DNA of 16,343 bases from DATEPR01 sp036503065 (GCA_036503065.1 DASXXM010000636.1:1-16343); one strand, 5' to 3'; positions 1 to 6,717 are shown, counted from the stretch's first letter. Notes: generated by a model from the sequence alone, not told the origin. A program made the numbers and translations.

Positions 1-680
1 CAGTCGGTGTCCTGCATCGGGTTGTCGGCGGCCAGCGCTGTGCCGACCGGCACACCGCAGACCGTGAGTTCCTTGCGGGAGCCGAAGTTCGCCTGCACGA
101 ACGCGCCGACCGTGTACGTGTCAGGGCCATAGTCGACGAGCCGGGACGACGTGCCGCTGCCGCCCTTGAACTGGTAGCAGTTCATGCCGGTGCCGCCACC
201 GATCGAGCCCTCGGTGACCGGGCCCGGCCGGGCCGCGTCGATGGCCGCGACCGCGTGGGCAGGCCGGACGAAATCGGCGTTGATGTCGTTGAGGTAGCCG
301 TCCCAGGTTTCGGCGACCACCGGCAGCAGCCAGTCCTGTGCGACGGCGGGCTTCGACCGGTTGACCCAGTCGATCACGCCGCGATGGGCCGGGCCGATCG
401 CGTGCGTGTTGGTGATCAGCACCGGCAGCCGCAGCGCGCCGCTCTCGGTGAGCCACGTCGTGCCGGTCATCTCGCCGTTGCCGTTGAGCGAGTACCAACC
501 GGCCGCGCAGGACACCTCGACGTCCTCGTGCGGGCGCGGCAGGACCGCCGTCACGCCGGTGCGGACCGTGTCGCCCTCGATCAGGGTGGTATAGCCGACG
601 GCGACGCCCGGCACGTCGGTGATGGCGTTGTGCGGCCCGGTGCGGCCGGTCAGTGGGAGGCCCAGTTCACGTGCGCGCAT
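1..680 (-). CDS. P1/S58-family aminopeptidase (DmpA-like), 3' end cut by the window edge
   Basis: The first 226 residues are present. The protein matches the S58 (DmpA / L-aminopeptidase D-esterase) family: an N-terminal LTGxTGPxNAITDVPGVxVGY block (residues 10-30), ETWDGYLNDIN (124-134), the glycine-rich SIGGGTGMNCYQFKGGSGTSSR stretch (159-180) and VGAFVQANFGSRKELTVCGVPVG (191-213). Asn198 in VQANFG corresponds to the catalytic Asn of DmpA. The self-cleavage serine lies beyond the edge, so activity cannot be judged. Family members cleave N-terminal residues from small peptides or amides after autoproteolysis into two chains. No signal peptide is seen, so it is probably cytoplasmic. The ATG has GGAAG about 8 nt upstream and overlaps the end of the TetR gene by 14 bp, implying co-transcription and translational coupling. 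The divergent amino-acid permease suggests that imported peptides or amides are the substrates (inference). Confidence 0.87.
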   Translation of the reverse strand, partial: MRARELGLPLTGRTGPHNAITDVPGVAVGYTTLIEGDTVRTGVTAVLPRPHEDVEVSCAAGWYSLNGNGEMTGTTWLTESGALRLPVLITNTHAIGPAHRGVIDWVNRSKPAVAQDWLLPVVAETWDGYLNDINADFVRPAHAVAAIDAARPGPVTEGSIGGGTGMNCYQFKGGSGTSSRLVDYGPDTYTVGAFVQANFGSRKELTVCGVPVGTALAADNPMQDTD

Positions 681-1287
681 CGGATTCTTCCAGGTCGCAG
701 CGGGTGGCGTCGGTGGCGTAGGCCATGAGCAGGCGTTCGGCCACCGGGCGGGTGAACGTCGGCACGGCGTGCGTGAGGTGCAGGCCGAGACCGTCCTCCA
801 GCGCGACGAGGTTGCGCGCGATCGTGGTCGGATCACGGGTCAGGTCGAACACGCCGACGGCGGCGCCGGACGCGAGCACGGCCGTGTAGAGCGCGACCTG
901 CCGTTCGTAGAGCTGGATGTGCTTGGCCGCGTACGAGGCGTCGGTACGCGCGTAGACGCCCAGTTCGTAGAGCAGGAAGCACAGTTCGTCGGTGCGGCTG
1001 GTGGGCAGTCCGGCCCTGATCATCCCGACCAGCCTGCGCTTCGGGTCGGGCTCGGCCGCCGCGGCTGCCTCCCGTTCCGCGCAGAACCGGTCGACGGCCT
1101 CGCGCTGCACCTCGTACAGCAACTCGTTCAGCGTCGGGAAGTAGTAGAGCACCGAGCCGGTCGACATGGCCGCCTGCTGGGCGATGTCCCGCAGGCGCAG
1201 GCCGATGACGCCGCGTTCGAGGATCGCCTGGCGGGCTGCTGAGACCAGCTCGGCACGGCGCTCGTGTGCCCGGCTCGGTCGTGCCAT
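667..1287 (-). CDS. TetR-family transcriptional regulator
   Basis: The 206-aa protein has the usual TetR length. The N-terminal helix-turn-helix spans about residues 10-55 (RRAELVSAARQAILERG, LRLRDIAQQAAMSTGSVLYYF); the YYFP turn after the recognition helix is typical. The C-terminal 140 residues are an all-helical ligand and dimer domain whose ligand cannot be read. It is the first gene of a minus-strand pair with the S58 peptidase and diverges from the APC permease. A 25-bp palindrome lies 8-32 nt upstream of its ATG, and a closely related, better palindrome overlaps the permease promoter. The simplest reading is an autoregulated local repressor of both transcription units, released by a peptide or amino-acid ligand; the ligand is inference. 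The Shine-Dalgarno sequence of the chosen ATG is weak. Confidence 0.92.
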   Translation of the reverse strand: MARPSRAHERRAELVSAARQAILERGVIGLRLRDIAQQAAMSTGSVLYYFPTLNELLYEVQREAVDRFCAEREAAAAAEPDPKRRLVGMIRAGLPTSRTDELCFLLYELGVYARTDASYAAKHIQLYERQVALYTAVLASGAAVGVFDLTRDPTTIARNLVALEDGLGLHLTHAVPTFTRPVAERLLMAYATDATRCDLEESDART

Positions 1288-1294
1288 GACCGCG

Positions 1295-1319
1295 ATTCTT
1301 CACACAACAGTCGAAGAAC
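1295..1319. promoter_or_regulatory. Second TetR operator candidate (O2), next to the tetR start
   Basis: An imperfect 25-bp palindrome with 6-bp perfect arms, TTCTTC at 1296-1301 and GAAGAA at 1313-1318. Read on the minus strand it begins GTTCTTCGA and ends GAAGAAT, matching 17 of 25 positions of the stronger palindrome at 1382-1406 (GTTCTTTGA-N7-TCAAAGAAC). It lies just upstream of the tetR ATG, where a bound repressor would block the gene's own expression. The resemblance between the two sites is seen directly; binding is inferred. Confidence 0.55.
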
Positions 1320-1362
1320 ACAAGCTCCATCTGTGGTCGTCAAGACGTTATCAAACAGGGTG

Positions 1363-1391
1363 TTGACAGCGTTGGCGCCTAGTTCTTTGAT
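1363..1391 (+). promoter_or_regulatory. Sigma70-type promoter of the APC permease gene
   Basis: A perfect TTGACA (-35, 1363-1368) is followed after 17 bp by TTTGAT (-10, 1386-1391, four of six consensus positions). Transcription would start near 1398, giving a leader of about 20 nt. The -10 box lies inside the operator palindrome, an arrangement expected for repression. Confidence 0.55.
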
Positions 1392-1409
1392 TCGTCTTCA
1401 AAGAACTAG
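1379..1409. promoter_or_regulatory. Perfect 12-bp inverted repeat: probable TetR operator (O1)
   Basis: CTAGTTCTTTGA (1379-1390) and its exact reverse complement TCAAAGAACTAG (1398-1409) are separated by 7 bp. A perfect 24-bp match with low G+C is very unlikely by chance in this DNA. It covers the candidate -10 box and abuts the AGGAG ribosome-binding site (1408-1412) of the permease gene at 1418. The adjacent tetR gene and the related copy at 1295-1319 make a TetR operator the best reading. A hairpin in the mRNA leader hiding the ribosome site is an alternative or additional role. Confidence 0.68.
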
Positions 1410-1417
1410 GAGATGCC

Positions 1418-2803
1418 ATGACCGAGTCGGCGGCACCACGACCCAGGCTGCGGCGGGGGCTGCGGGTCCTGGGCACCCTGCTCATCACGCTGTCCGCGAT
1501 CACCCCGGCGTCCTCCGTCTTCATCATCGCGCCGGGCGTGCTGGGGCAGGCGGGCAGCGGCGCGTTCTGGAGCTTCGTGATCGCGGGTGTCGTGGGCGTC
1601 TTCATGGCCTTCGTCTACGCGGAACTGGCGTCGGCCTATCCGCTGTCCGGCGGCGAGTACGCGATCGTGGGCCGGACGCTGGGCAAGCTGCCCGGTTTCG
1701 TCACGCTCGGCCTGTTGCTGATCACCCAGTTGCTGATCATCGCGGTGATCGCGCTCGGCGTCGGCACGTACCTCGCGGTGCTTTTCCCGAACCTCGACGC
1801 GCCGACCGTGGCCGCCGTGACCACGGTGCTCGCCACCGTCCTGGCGGTGTTCGACATCAAGGTCAACGCCTGGGTCACCGGCGTCTTCCTGGCCATCGAG
1901 ATGGTCGCGCTCGTCGTGGTGAGCGCCCTTGGCCTGTTCCATCCCGCGCGCTCGCTCGGCGACCTGCTCGTCCACCCGGTGGTGGCCGGTAGCGGCGGCA
2001 CGCTCGCGCCTGCGGCCATCGGCGTCATCGGGGCCGCGACGGCCGTGGCGATCTTCTCCTACAACGGTTACGGCTCGGCCGTCTACTTCGGCGAGGAGAC
2101 CAGGGACGCGCACCGAGGCATCGCCCGCGCGATCCTGTTGGCGCTGGTCATCACGGTCGTCGCCGAGTTGGTGCCGGTCACCGCCGTGCTGATCGGCGCG
2201 CCGTCGCTTGGCAGGCTGTTCGGCGCGGACAACATGATGACCTACTTCATCACGTCGCTCGGCGGTTCCGGCCTGAACACCGCGATCAGCCTGGCGATCG
2301 CGCTGGCGATCCTGAACGCCGTTCTCGCCATCATCCTGATCACCGCCAGGATGATGTTCAGCACCGGCCGCGACGCGGCGTGGCCGGCGCCGGTCAGCCG
2401 TGCGCTGGCGTCGATCCACCCGAAGTTCGCCACACCCTGGATCGCCACGATCGCGGTCGGCGTGATCGCGGCCGCGCTGTGCTACGCCAACGAGCAGTTC
2501 CTGCTGGTCACGACCGCGACCACGATCGTGGCCGTCTATGCGGCGCTGTGCATGGCCGCGGTCAACGGGCGGCGCAACGGTGCCACCAGTCACGCCGCGT
2601 ACCGGATGCCGCTGTTCCCGGTAGCGCCCGTCCTGGCGCTGGCCGCGCTCGGCTATGTCGTCTACGAGAACGCACTCGACCCGAAGGTAGGGCGCCCGAG
2701 CCTCTACGTCACGGTCGGCATCGGCGTCGTGTCCGCCGCCTACTACCTGCTGGTCCTGCGCCGCCGTGGCACCTGGGAACTGCACGGCCCTGCGGACGAG
2801 TAG
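1418..2803 (+). CDS. APC-superfamily amino-acid permease
   Basis: The 461-aa protein has about 12 hydrophobic membrane spans. The N-terminus carries the APC signature: LITLSAITPASSVFIIAPGV in span 1, then FVYAELASAYPLSGGEYAIVGRTLG (residues about 65-90). SYNGYGSAVYFGEET (about 218-232) matches the conserved span-6 region of the family. APC permeases move amino acids or related amines by symport or antiport; substrate specificity cannot be read. The ATG is preceded by AGGAG at 1408-1412, inside the right arm of the palindrome. It diverges from the tetR-S58 peptidase pair, so uptake and intracellular cleavage are probably co-controlled. No strong terminator follows, only a weak 6-bp hairpin around the stop codon. 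Confidence 0.93.
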   Translation: MTESAAPRPRLRRGLRVLGTLLITLSAITPASSVFIIAPGVLGQAGSGAFWSFVIAGVVGVFMAFVYAELASAYPLSGGEYAIVGRTLGKLPGFVTLGLLLITQLLIIAVIALGVGTYLAVLFPNLDAPTVAAVTTVLATVLAVFDIKVNAWVTGVFLAIEMVALVVVSALGLFHPARSLGDLLVHPVVAGSGGTLAPAAIGVIGAATAVAIFSYNGYGSAVYFGEETRDAHRGIARAILLALVITVVAELVPVTAVLIGAPSLGRLFGADNMMTYFITSLGGSGLNTAISLAIALAILNAVLAIILITARMMFSTGRDAAWPAPVSRALASIHPKFATPWIATIAVGVIAAALCYANEQFLLVTTATTIVAVYAALCMAAVNGRRNGATSHAAYRMPLFPVAPVLALAALGYVVYENALDPKVGRPSLYVTVGIGVVSAAYYLLVLRRRGTWELHGPADE

Positions 2804-2842
2804 GCCGCAGAACCAGGTCAGCTGCCAACCGTGAATCCGATA

Positions 2843-2856
2843 TTGGTCTAGTCCAA
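2843..2856. promoter_or_regulatory. DasR-type (dre-like) palindrome 1
   Basis: TTGGTCTAGTCCAA is palindromic except for one central pair. Its 12-bp core differs at a single position from TGGTCTAGACCA, the core of the published Streptomyces DasR-responsive element. It lies directly upstream of the TTGACA box of the 3D-domain protein gene. The sequence match is seen; binding by a DasR orthologue is inferred. Confidence 0.6.
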
Positions 2857-2860
2857 ACTC

Positions 2861-2889
2861 TTGACAGTGCAAGTGGTCTAGGCCACATT
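2861..2889 (+). promoter_or_regulatory. Promoter of the 3D-domain protein gene
   Basis: A perfect TTGACA lies at 2861-2866. A 17-bp spacer puts the -10 at CACATT (2884-2889), a poor match, so the -10 assignment is weak. The second dre-like palindrome fills the spacer. A strong -35 with a weak -10 bracketed by two palindromes points to a regulated promoter. Confidence 0.4.
2873..2886. promoter_or_regulatory. DasR-type (dre-like) palindrome 2
   Basis: GTGGTCTAGGCCAC is palindromic except for one pair and differs from the dre core TGGTCTAGACCA at the same single position as copy 1. Its centre is exactly 30 bp from that of copy 1, nearly three helical turns, so two dimers could sit on the same face of the DNA. 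It lies between the presumed -35 and -10 boxes. Confidence 0.6.
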
Positions 2890-2921
2890 CGATTGAAACT
2901 CTGGCGTCAAAGGAGCTGACC

Positions 2922-3707
2922 GTGAAACGAATATTCTCCAGCGTCGCGCTGGCGGTCGTCGTCGCCGGCTTCGGCGTCGTCGTCCCCGCGCTGTCGTCGC
3001 CGCAAGCCCATGCCGACAGCGCGGCCGCGCTACCGGCGTGTCCATTCTGGACGAACGTGGTGCCGCCGGTGCGCGGTGTCACGCCCTGGGTGCCGCCGTC
3101 GCAGACGGCGGCACCGGTGAACTTCACCGGCCGCCTGCCCACCCCGACCGGTGTCGTCGGCACGCTGTCCGGCGGCCAGGTGACGTTCACCCTCAACCGC
3201 GTGCCTGGCGCGCAGGCATACCGCGTGTGGCGCAACGGCCAGTCCGTCGCCTGGATCAGCGACTGGGGCCAGCCCACGCTGACCGCCGTCGACACGGCAC
3301 CGTGCCAGCACGCGTTCTACACCGTGGTCGCGATGAGCGACCAGAGCGGTTCGGACGCGTCCATGGGCCAACTGTCCGCGCCATACCAGCTCTCGGCCGC
3401 CGGCACGGTCGTGCCGTGGCAGACGCCGGTCGGCAGCACCATCCCGATGCTGGTCACCTCGTACAACGATGGTGGCCAGACCGCGTCCGCCTACAACGCG
3501 CAACTCGGCGTCTGTGCCGTCGATCCCCGGGTTGTCCCGTGGGGCACGTACTTCACGGTCCCCGGCTACGGCACCTGTTACGCCGGTGACATCGGCACCT
3601 GGATCCAGAACGACACCGTCGACGTCTGGCTGCCGGGCAGCCAGGCCAACAACTGGGGCGTGCAGGACCGCACGATCACCATCATCGCCAACCCGTTCAC
3701 GCACTGA
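2922..3707 (+). CDS. Secreted 3D-domain (double-psi beta-barrel) protein with FN3-like middle domain
   Basis: The 261-aa protein starts at a GTG with AGGAG 6 nt upstream. A signal peptide covers residues 1-31 (KR, hydrophobic core, AHA before Asp32). Residues about 74-155 resemble a fibronectin type III fold (YRVWRNG, FYTVVAMSDQSGS). Residues about 187-257 are a 3D domain: GVCAVDPRVVPWGT, VPGYGTCYAGDIG and DTVDVWL carry the three family aspartates, here Asp201, Asp223 and Asp234. Such domains occur in MltA-like lytic transglycosylases and secreted cell-wall-acting proteins. Cys40, Cys128, Cys198 and Cys219 could form disulfides outside the cell. A peptidoglycan or polysaccharide role is inferred from the family; the enzymatic activity of a lone 3D domain is uncertain. 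The two DasR-type palindromes suggest aminosugar control. A strong terminator follows. Confidence 0.85.
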   Translation: MKRIFSSVALAVVVAGFGVVVPALSSPQAHADSAAALPACPFWTNVVPPVRGVTPWVPPSQTAAPVNFTGRLPTPTGVVGTLSGGQVTFTLNRVPGAQAYRVWRNGQSVAWISDWGQPTLTAVDTAPCQHAFYTVVAMSDQSGSDASMGQLSAPYQLSAAGTVVPWQTPVGSTIPMLVTSYNDGGQTASAYNAQLGVCAVDPRVVPWGTYFTVPGYGTCYAGDIGTWIQNDTVDVWLPGSQANNWGVQDRTITIIANPFTH

Positions 3708-3713
3708 CCGACG

Positions 3714-3749
3714 AGGTGGGTCACCCGTTCCCGAACGGGTGGCCCACCT
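3714..3749 (+). terminator. Strong hairpin terminator after the 3D-domain gene
   Basis: A 17-bp stem (left arm 3714-3730, right arm 3733-3749) has one T-G wobble and a minimal CC loop that would open to four bases. It begins 7 nt after the stop codon. There is no U tract, which is usual for actinomycete terminators. Confidence 0.75.
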
Positions 3750-3800
3750 GCCCCGCCTGACTGCTACGTTGTCGACGTGGTCGGTTGGTGGGAGGTCGGC

Positions 3801-4643
3801 ATGGAGCGTCCGAACTGGGCTCCACTGGATGTCGACCTGACTCAGCCCAGCATCAGCCGGATCTGGGACTGGTTCCTGGACGGTTCGCACAATTTCGCCG
3901 TGGATCGCGAAGTCGCGGCCGAAATGCTGGCGTTGATGCCGGAAGGCCCGCAGATGGCACAGGCCAACCGCGCATTCCTGCGCCGCGCGGTGCGCATGTG
4001 CGTGCGGTCGGGCATCACCCAGTTCCTGGACATCGGCTCCGGTATTCCCACGGTCGGCAACGTGCACGAGATCGCCCAACTGGCCGACCCGACCTGCCGG
4101 GTGGTGTACGTCGACGTCGACCCGGTGGCGATCAGCCACACCCGCCAGATCCTGGCCGGCAACGAACGCGCCACCGTCGTGCGCGGCGACTTCCGTGAAC
4201 CGGACCGGATCCTGGCCGCGGCCGAACTGCGCCGGATGCTGGACTTCGACAAGCCGATCGCCCTGATCCTGGTGGCGGTCCTGCACTTCATCCACGACAG
4301 CGACGACCCGGCCGCCATCATCCGCCGGTACCACCAGGAACTGGCGCCGGGCAGCCACCTGGTGATCGCGCACGGCAGCCGGGACACCGAGGGCATGCCG
4401 CGCGAGAACCTGCATTCGGCCCGCGAGATGTACCAGCGGTCCGTGGCCCAGGTGTCGCTGCGCTCGCAGCAGGAGGTCACCGACCTGTTCGCAGGCTGGA
4501 ACCTGCTCCCACCCGGCGTGGTCTGGATACCGCACTGGCGCCCCGACGACCCGATCCTCACCACCGATCCCTTCCTGCCCAACGCCGGTTATGCCGGCGT
4601 GGCACGCAAATCCCTGCATTCGAGCCCTTCTAGAACTGTCTGA
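3801..4643 (+). CDS. SAM-dependent methyltransferase, PF04672 (DUF574/Methyltransf_19) family
   Basis: The 280-aa protein follows the family from end to end: PSISRIWDWFLDGSHNFAVDRE (residues 17-37), QANRAFLRRAV (54-64), the SAM-binding motif FLDIGSGIPTVGNVHEIAQ (75-93), VVYVDVDPVAISHTRQIL (101-118), and ALILVAVLHFIHD (154-166). Family members are numerous in actinomycetes and are predicted Rossmann-fold methyltransferases, mostly without known substrates. I chose the ATG at 3801 because GGGAGG lies 5 nt upstream; an in-frame GTG at 3777 has no such site. The gene stands alone between a terminator and the trpB promoter. Its last codons carry the first copy of the CTTCTAGAA element. No signal peptide is present, so it is cytoplasmic. 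Confidence 0.87.
   Translation: MERPNWAPLDVDLTQPSISRIWDWFLDGSHNFAVDREVAAEMLALMPEGPQMAQANRAFLRRAVRMCVRSGITQFLDIGSGIPTVGNVHEIAQLADPTCRVVYVDVDPVAISHTRQILAGNERATVVRGDFREPDRILAAAELRRMLDFDKPIALILVAVLHFIHDSDDPAAIIRRYHQELAPGSHLVIAHGSRDTEGMPRENLHSAREMYQRSVAQVSLRSQQEVTDLFAGWNLLPPGVVWIPHWRPDDPILTTDPFLPNAGYAGVARKSLHSSPSRTV
4627..4640. promoter_or_regulatory. CTTCTAGAA element, copy 1 (upstream of the trpB promoter)
   Basis: CTTCTAGAACTGTC contains the 8-bp palindrome TTCTAGAA and matches copy 2 at 13 of 14 positions in the same orientation. It lies in the last codons of the methyltransferase gene and ends at or just before the presumed -35 region of trpB. It is a candidate operator of the GntR protein encoded at the end of this operon (inference). 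Confidence 0.55.
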
Positions 4644-4670
4644 AACTTCACGCCTGATCCGTGTTACGCT
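4640..4670 (+). promoter_or_regulatory. Probable trpBA-gntR promoter
   Basis: TACGCT at 4665-4670 is a good actinomycete -10 box. The best -35 is CTGAAA at 4640-4645 (four of six positions) with a long 19-bp spacer, so the -35 is uncertain. Transcription would start near 4677, between the two CTTCTAGAA elements, leaving a leader of about 45 nt. That is too short for a classical trp leader peptide and attenuator. Confidence 0.42.
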
Positions 4671-4683
4671 GTCGATCCCAACT

Positions 4684-4697
4684 CTTCTAGAAGTGTC
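4684..4697. promoter_or_regulatory. CTTCTAGAA element, copy 2 (downstream of the trpB transcription start)
   Basis: CTTCTAGAAGTGTC contains the 10-bp palindrome CTTCTAGAAG and repeats copy 1 with one change, 57 bp downstream. It lies in the presumed leader, where a bound repressor would block elongation or clearance, and together with copy 1 it brackets the promoter. Confidence 0.58.
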
Positions 4698-4720
4698 AGC
4701 GACGCGGGATGGAGACAGCG

Positions 4721-5926
4721 ATGTCGGCAGTCACCCCGGTCACCGGGCTGTTCGCGGGACCGCCGTCGGCAGACGGCCGGTTCGGCCGGTTCGGTGGCCA
4801 GTTCGTGCCGGAGCCGGTCGTGCCGGCGTGCCAGGAGTTGGCCGAGCACTTCGCGTCGGCATGGGCGGATGCGGAGTTCCGCGGTCGGCTCGCCGGGCTG
4901 CTGCGCGACTACGCCGGCCGGCCGTCGCCGGTCACCGAGTGCGTCCGGCTGTCCGCCCGGTTGGGTGTCCGGGTGTTGATGAAGCGTGAGGATCTCAACC
5001 ACACCGGCAGTCACAAGATCAACAATGTGCTCGGCCAAGCGTTGTTGGCACAGCGCATGGGCAAGCGGCGGGTCGTCGCCGAGACCGGCGCCGGCCAGCA
5101 CGGTGTGGCCGCCGCGACCGCGTGCGCCCTGCTCGGCCTGGAGTGCGTCGTCTACATGGGCGAGGTGGACATGGCGCGCCAGGAGCTCAACGTGTTCCGG
5201 ATGCGCCTGCTCGGCGCCGAGGTGCGGCCGGTGACCACCGGCAGCCGCACGCTGAAGGACGCGATCAACGAGGCGTTGCGGGACTGGGTGGCCACGGTCG
5301 AGAACACCCACTTCTGTCTCGGTTCGGTGATGGGCCCGCACCCGTACCCGTGGCTGGTGCGTGAGTTCCAGCGGATCGTGGGCGACGAGGCACGCGAGCA
5401 GTGCCGGCAGATCCTGGCCGGGCGTGATCCGGACTACGTGGTGGCCTGCGTCGGCGGCGGCTCGAACGCGGCCGGCATCTTCGCGGGCTACGCGGACACC
5501 GGTGCCCGACTGGTCGGCGTCGAGGCGGCGGGCGGCGCGGCCATCGGTGGTGGCCGGCCCGGCGTTGTGCACGGTTCGCGCAGCATGGTGTTGCAGGACA
5601 AGGCAGGCCAGATCCAGGAGGCCTACTCGATCTCGGCCGGCCTTGACTATCCGGGCATCGGCCCGGAACACGCGCGGTGCAACGAGCTCGGCCGCGCCAC
5701 GTACCCGTCTGTGTCCGACGCCGAGGTACTCGACGCGGTGCAGGTGCTCAGCCGCACCGAAGGCCTGATCCCGGCGCTGGAGTCGGCACATGCGGTGGCG
5801 TACGTCATCCGCGAGGCGGGCGGGGCGCTGCCGCCCGGCTCGACCGTGCTGGTGAACCTGTCCGGCCGCGGCGACAAGGACATGCCGCAGGTGAGCCAAC
5901 TTCTGGCGGCGGAGATGACCCGATGA
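4721..5926 (+). CDS. trpB: Tryptophan synthase beta chain
   Basis: The 401-aa PLP enzyme condenses indole with L-serine to tryptophan in complex with TrpA. All hallmarks are present: GRFGRFGGQFVPE near the N-terminus, EDLNHTGSHKINN with PLP lysine Lys99, AETGAGQHG with catalytic Glu121, GGGSNA (phosphate binding), SISAGLDYPGIGPEHA and NLSGRGDKD. The length is normal for TrpB1. I chose the ATG at 4721 because GGAGA lies 6 nt upstream; the ATG at 4709 has a poorer site. It overlaps trpA by ATGA. No trpE, trpD, trpC or trpF is next to it, so this is probably a second, separately regulated copy rather than the main trp operon; that needs the rest of the genome to confirm. Confidence 0.97.
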   Translation: MSAVTPVTGLFAGPPSADGRFGRFGGQFVPEPVVPACQELAEHFASAWADAEFRGRLAGLLRDYAGRPSPVTECVRLSARLGVRVLMKREDLNHTGSHKINNVLGQALLAQRMGKRRVVAETGAGQHGVAAATACALLGLECVVYMGEVDMARQELNVFRMRLLGAEVRPVTTGSRTLKDAINEALRDWVATVENTHFCLGSVMGPHPYPWLVREFQRIVGDEAREQCRQILAGRDPDYVVACVGGGSNAAGIFAGYADTGARLVGVEAAGGAAIGGGRPGVVHGSRSMVLQDKAGQIQEAYSISAGLDYPGIGPEHARCNELGRATYPSVSDAEVLDAVQVLSRTEGLIPALESAHAVAYVIREAGGALPPGSTVLVNLSGRGDKDMPQVSQLLAAEMTR

Positions 5927-6717
5927 ACCACTCGATCGGCCCGGTCGAGGCCGCCCTGCGCCGCCGACGCGACGCGGGCGGCAAGCTCCTGGTCGTCTAC
6001 GTGACCGGTGGTGTCAGCGAGAACTGGCCCGACCACGTACGGGCGATCCGGGACGCCGGGGCCGACGCGGTGGAGATCGGCATCCCGTTCAGCGACCCGG
6101 TGATCGACGGCCCGGTGATCCAGCAGGCAACCATGCGGGCACTGGACCGGGGCACCACACCGGAGAGCCTCCTGGCCGAGCTGGCCGGCACGGACCTGAA
6201 CCTGCCACTCATCGCCATGACCTATTACAACCTGGTCGCCCAGGCCGGCCACCGCGATTTCGCCGACCGGCTGGTGGCCGCCGGCATCCGCGCCGCGATC
6301 CTGCCCGACCTGCCGTTGGGCGAATCGGCCGAATGGGAGTCCGACGCGGCGGTCGCCGGTGTGGAAACCGTGCTGCTCGCCGCGCCGGTCACGCCGGACG
6401 ACCGCCTGCGAGCCATCTGCGCCCGCAGCCGGGGTTTCGTGTACGGCATGGGTTTGATGGGCGTGACCGGAGAACGCGCGGCACCGGCCGACAGCGCGGT
6501 GACAATGGCGGCACGGCTGACGGCGATGACCGACAAACCGGTGTTGATCGGCGTCGGTGTGTCCAATCCGGACAACGCGGCCCGGATCGCCGCCGTGGCG
6601 GACGGCGTGATCATCGGCGCGCCGGTAATGCGACGAATTGTCGACGGCGCGCCGACCGGCGAGATCGCGACGATGGTCACAGCATTCCGGACCGCGCTGG
6701 ACGGCGTGGCCAAGTAG
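5923..6717 (+). CDS. trpA: Tryptophan synthase alpha chain
   Basis: The 264-aa TIM-barrel subunit cleaves indole-3-glycerol phosphate and channels indole to TrpB. VEIGIPFSDPVIDGPVIQ contains Glu51 and Asp62, the equivalents of Salmonella Glu49 and Asp60. PLIAMTYYNLV, ILPDLPLGE and the phosphate-binding VLIGVGVSN and GVIIGAPVM segments are also present. The ATG overlaps the trpB stop (ATGA), so the two subunits are translationally coupled. The loop-6 region reads FVYGMGLMGVTGERA, departing from the more usual YxxSxxGVTG form but keeping the GVTG core. gntR follows after about 50 nt in the same direction. Confidence 0.95.
   Translation: MNHSIGPVEAALRRRRDAGGKLLVVYVTGGVSENWPDHVRAIRDAGADAVEIGIPFSDPVIDGPVIQQATMRALDRGTTPESLLAELAGTDLNLPLIAMTYYNLVAQAGHRDFADRLVAAGIRAAILPDLPLGESAEWESDAAVAGVETVLLAAPVTPDDRLRAICARSRGFVYGMGLMGVTGERAAPADSAVTMAARLTAMTDKPVLIGVGVSNPDNAARIAAVADGVIIGAPVMRRIVDGAPTGEIATMVTAFRTALDGVAK

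Noticed and set aside
2790..2810. CTGCGG-N9-CCGCAG hairpin around the permease stop codon
   Set aside because: Only 6 bp with a 9-nt loop, partly inside the gene; too weak to call a terminator.
1406..3295. A 629-codon open frame on the minus strand
   Set aside because: It lies opposite the APC permease and the 3D-domain gene, both clear families. Its translation is Arg/Asp/His-rich, the usual mirror of a high-GC coding frame.
3030..4619. A 529-codon open frame on the minus strand
   Set aside because: It mirrors the 3D-domain and methyltransferase genes, spans a terminator hairpin and has the biased composition of an antisense frame.
4644..4720. Possible trp leader peptide and attenuator before trpB
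   Set aside because: Only 77 bp lie between the genes, with no Trp-rich short ORF and no alternative hairpins.
4664..5899. A 411-codon open frame opposite trpB
   Set aside because: TrpB is unmistakable on the plus strand; the opposite frame shows no family features.
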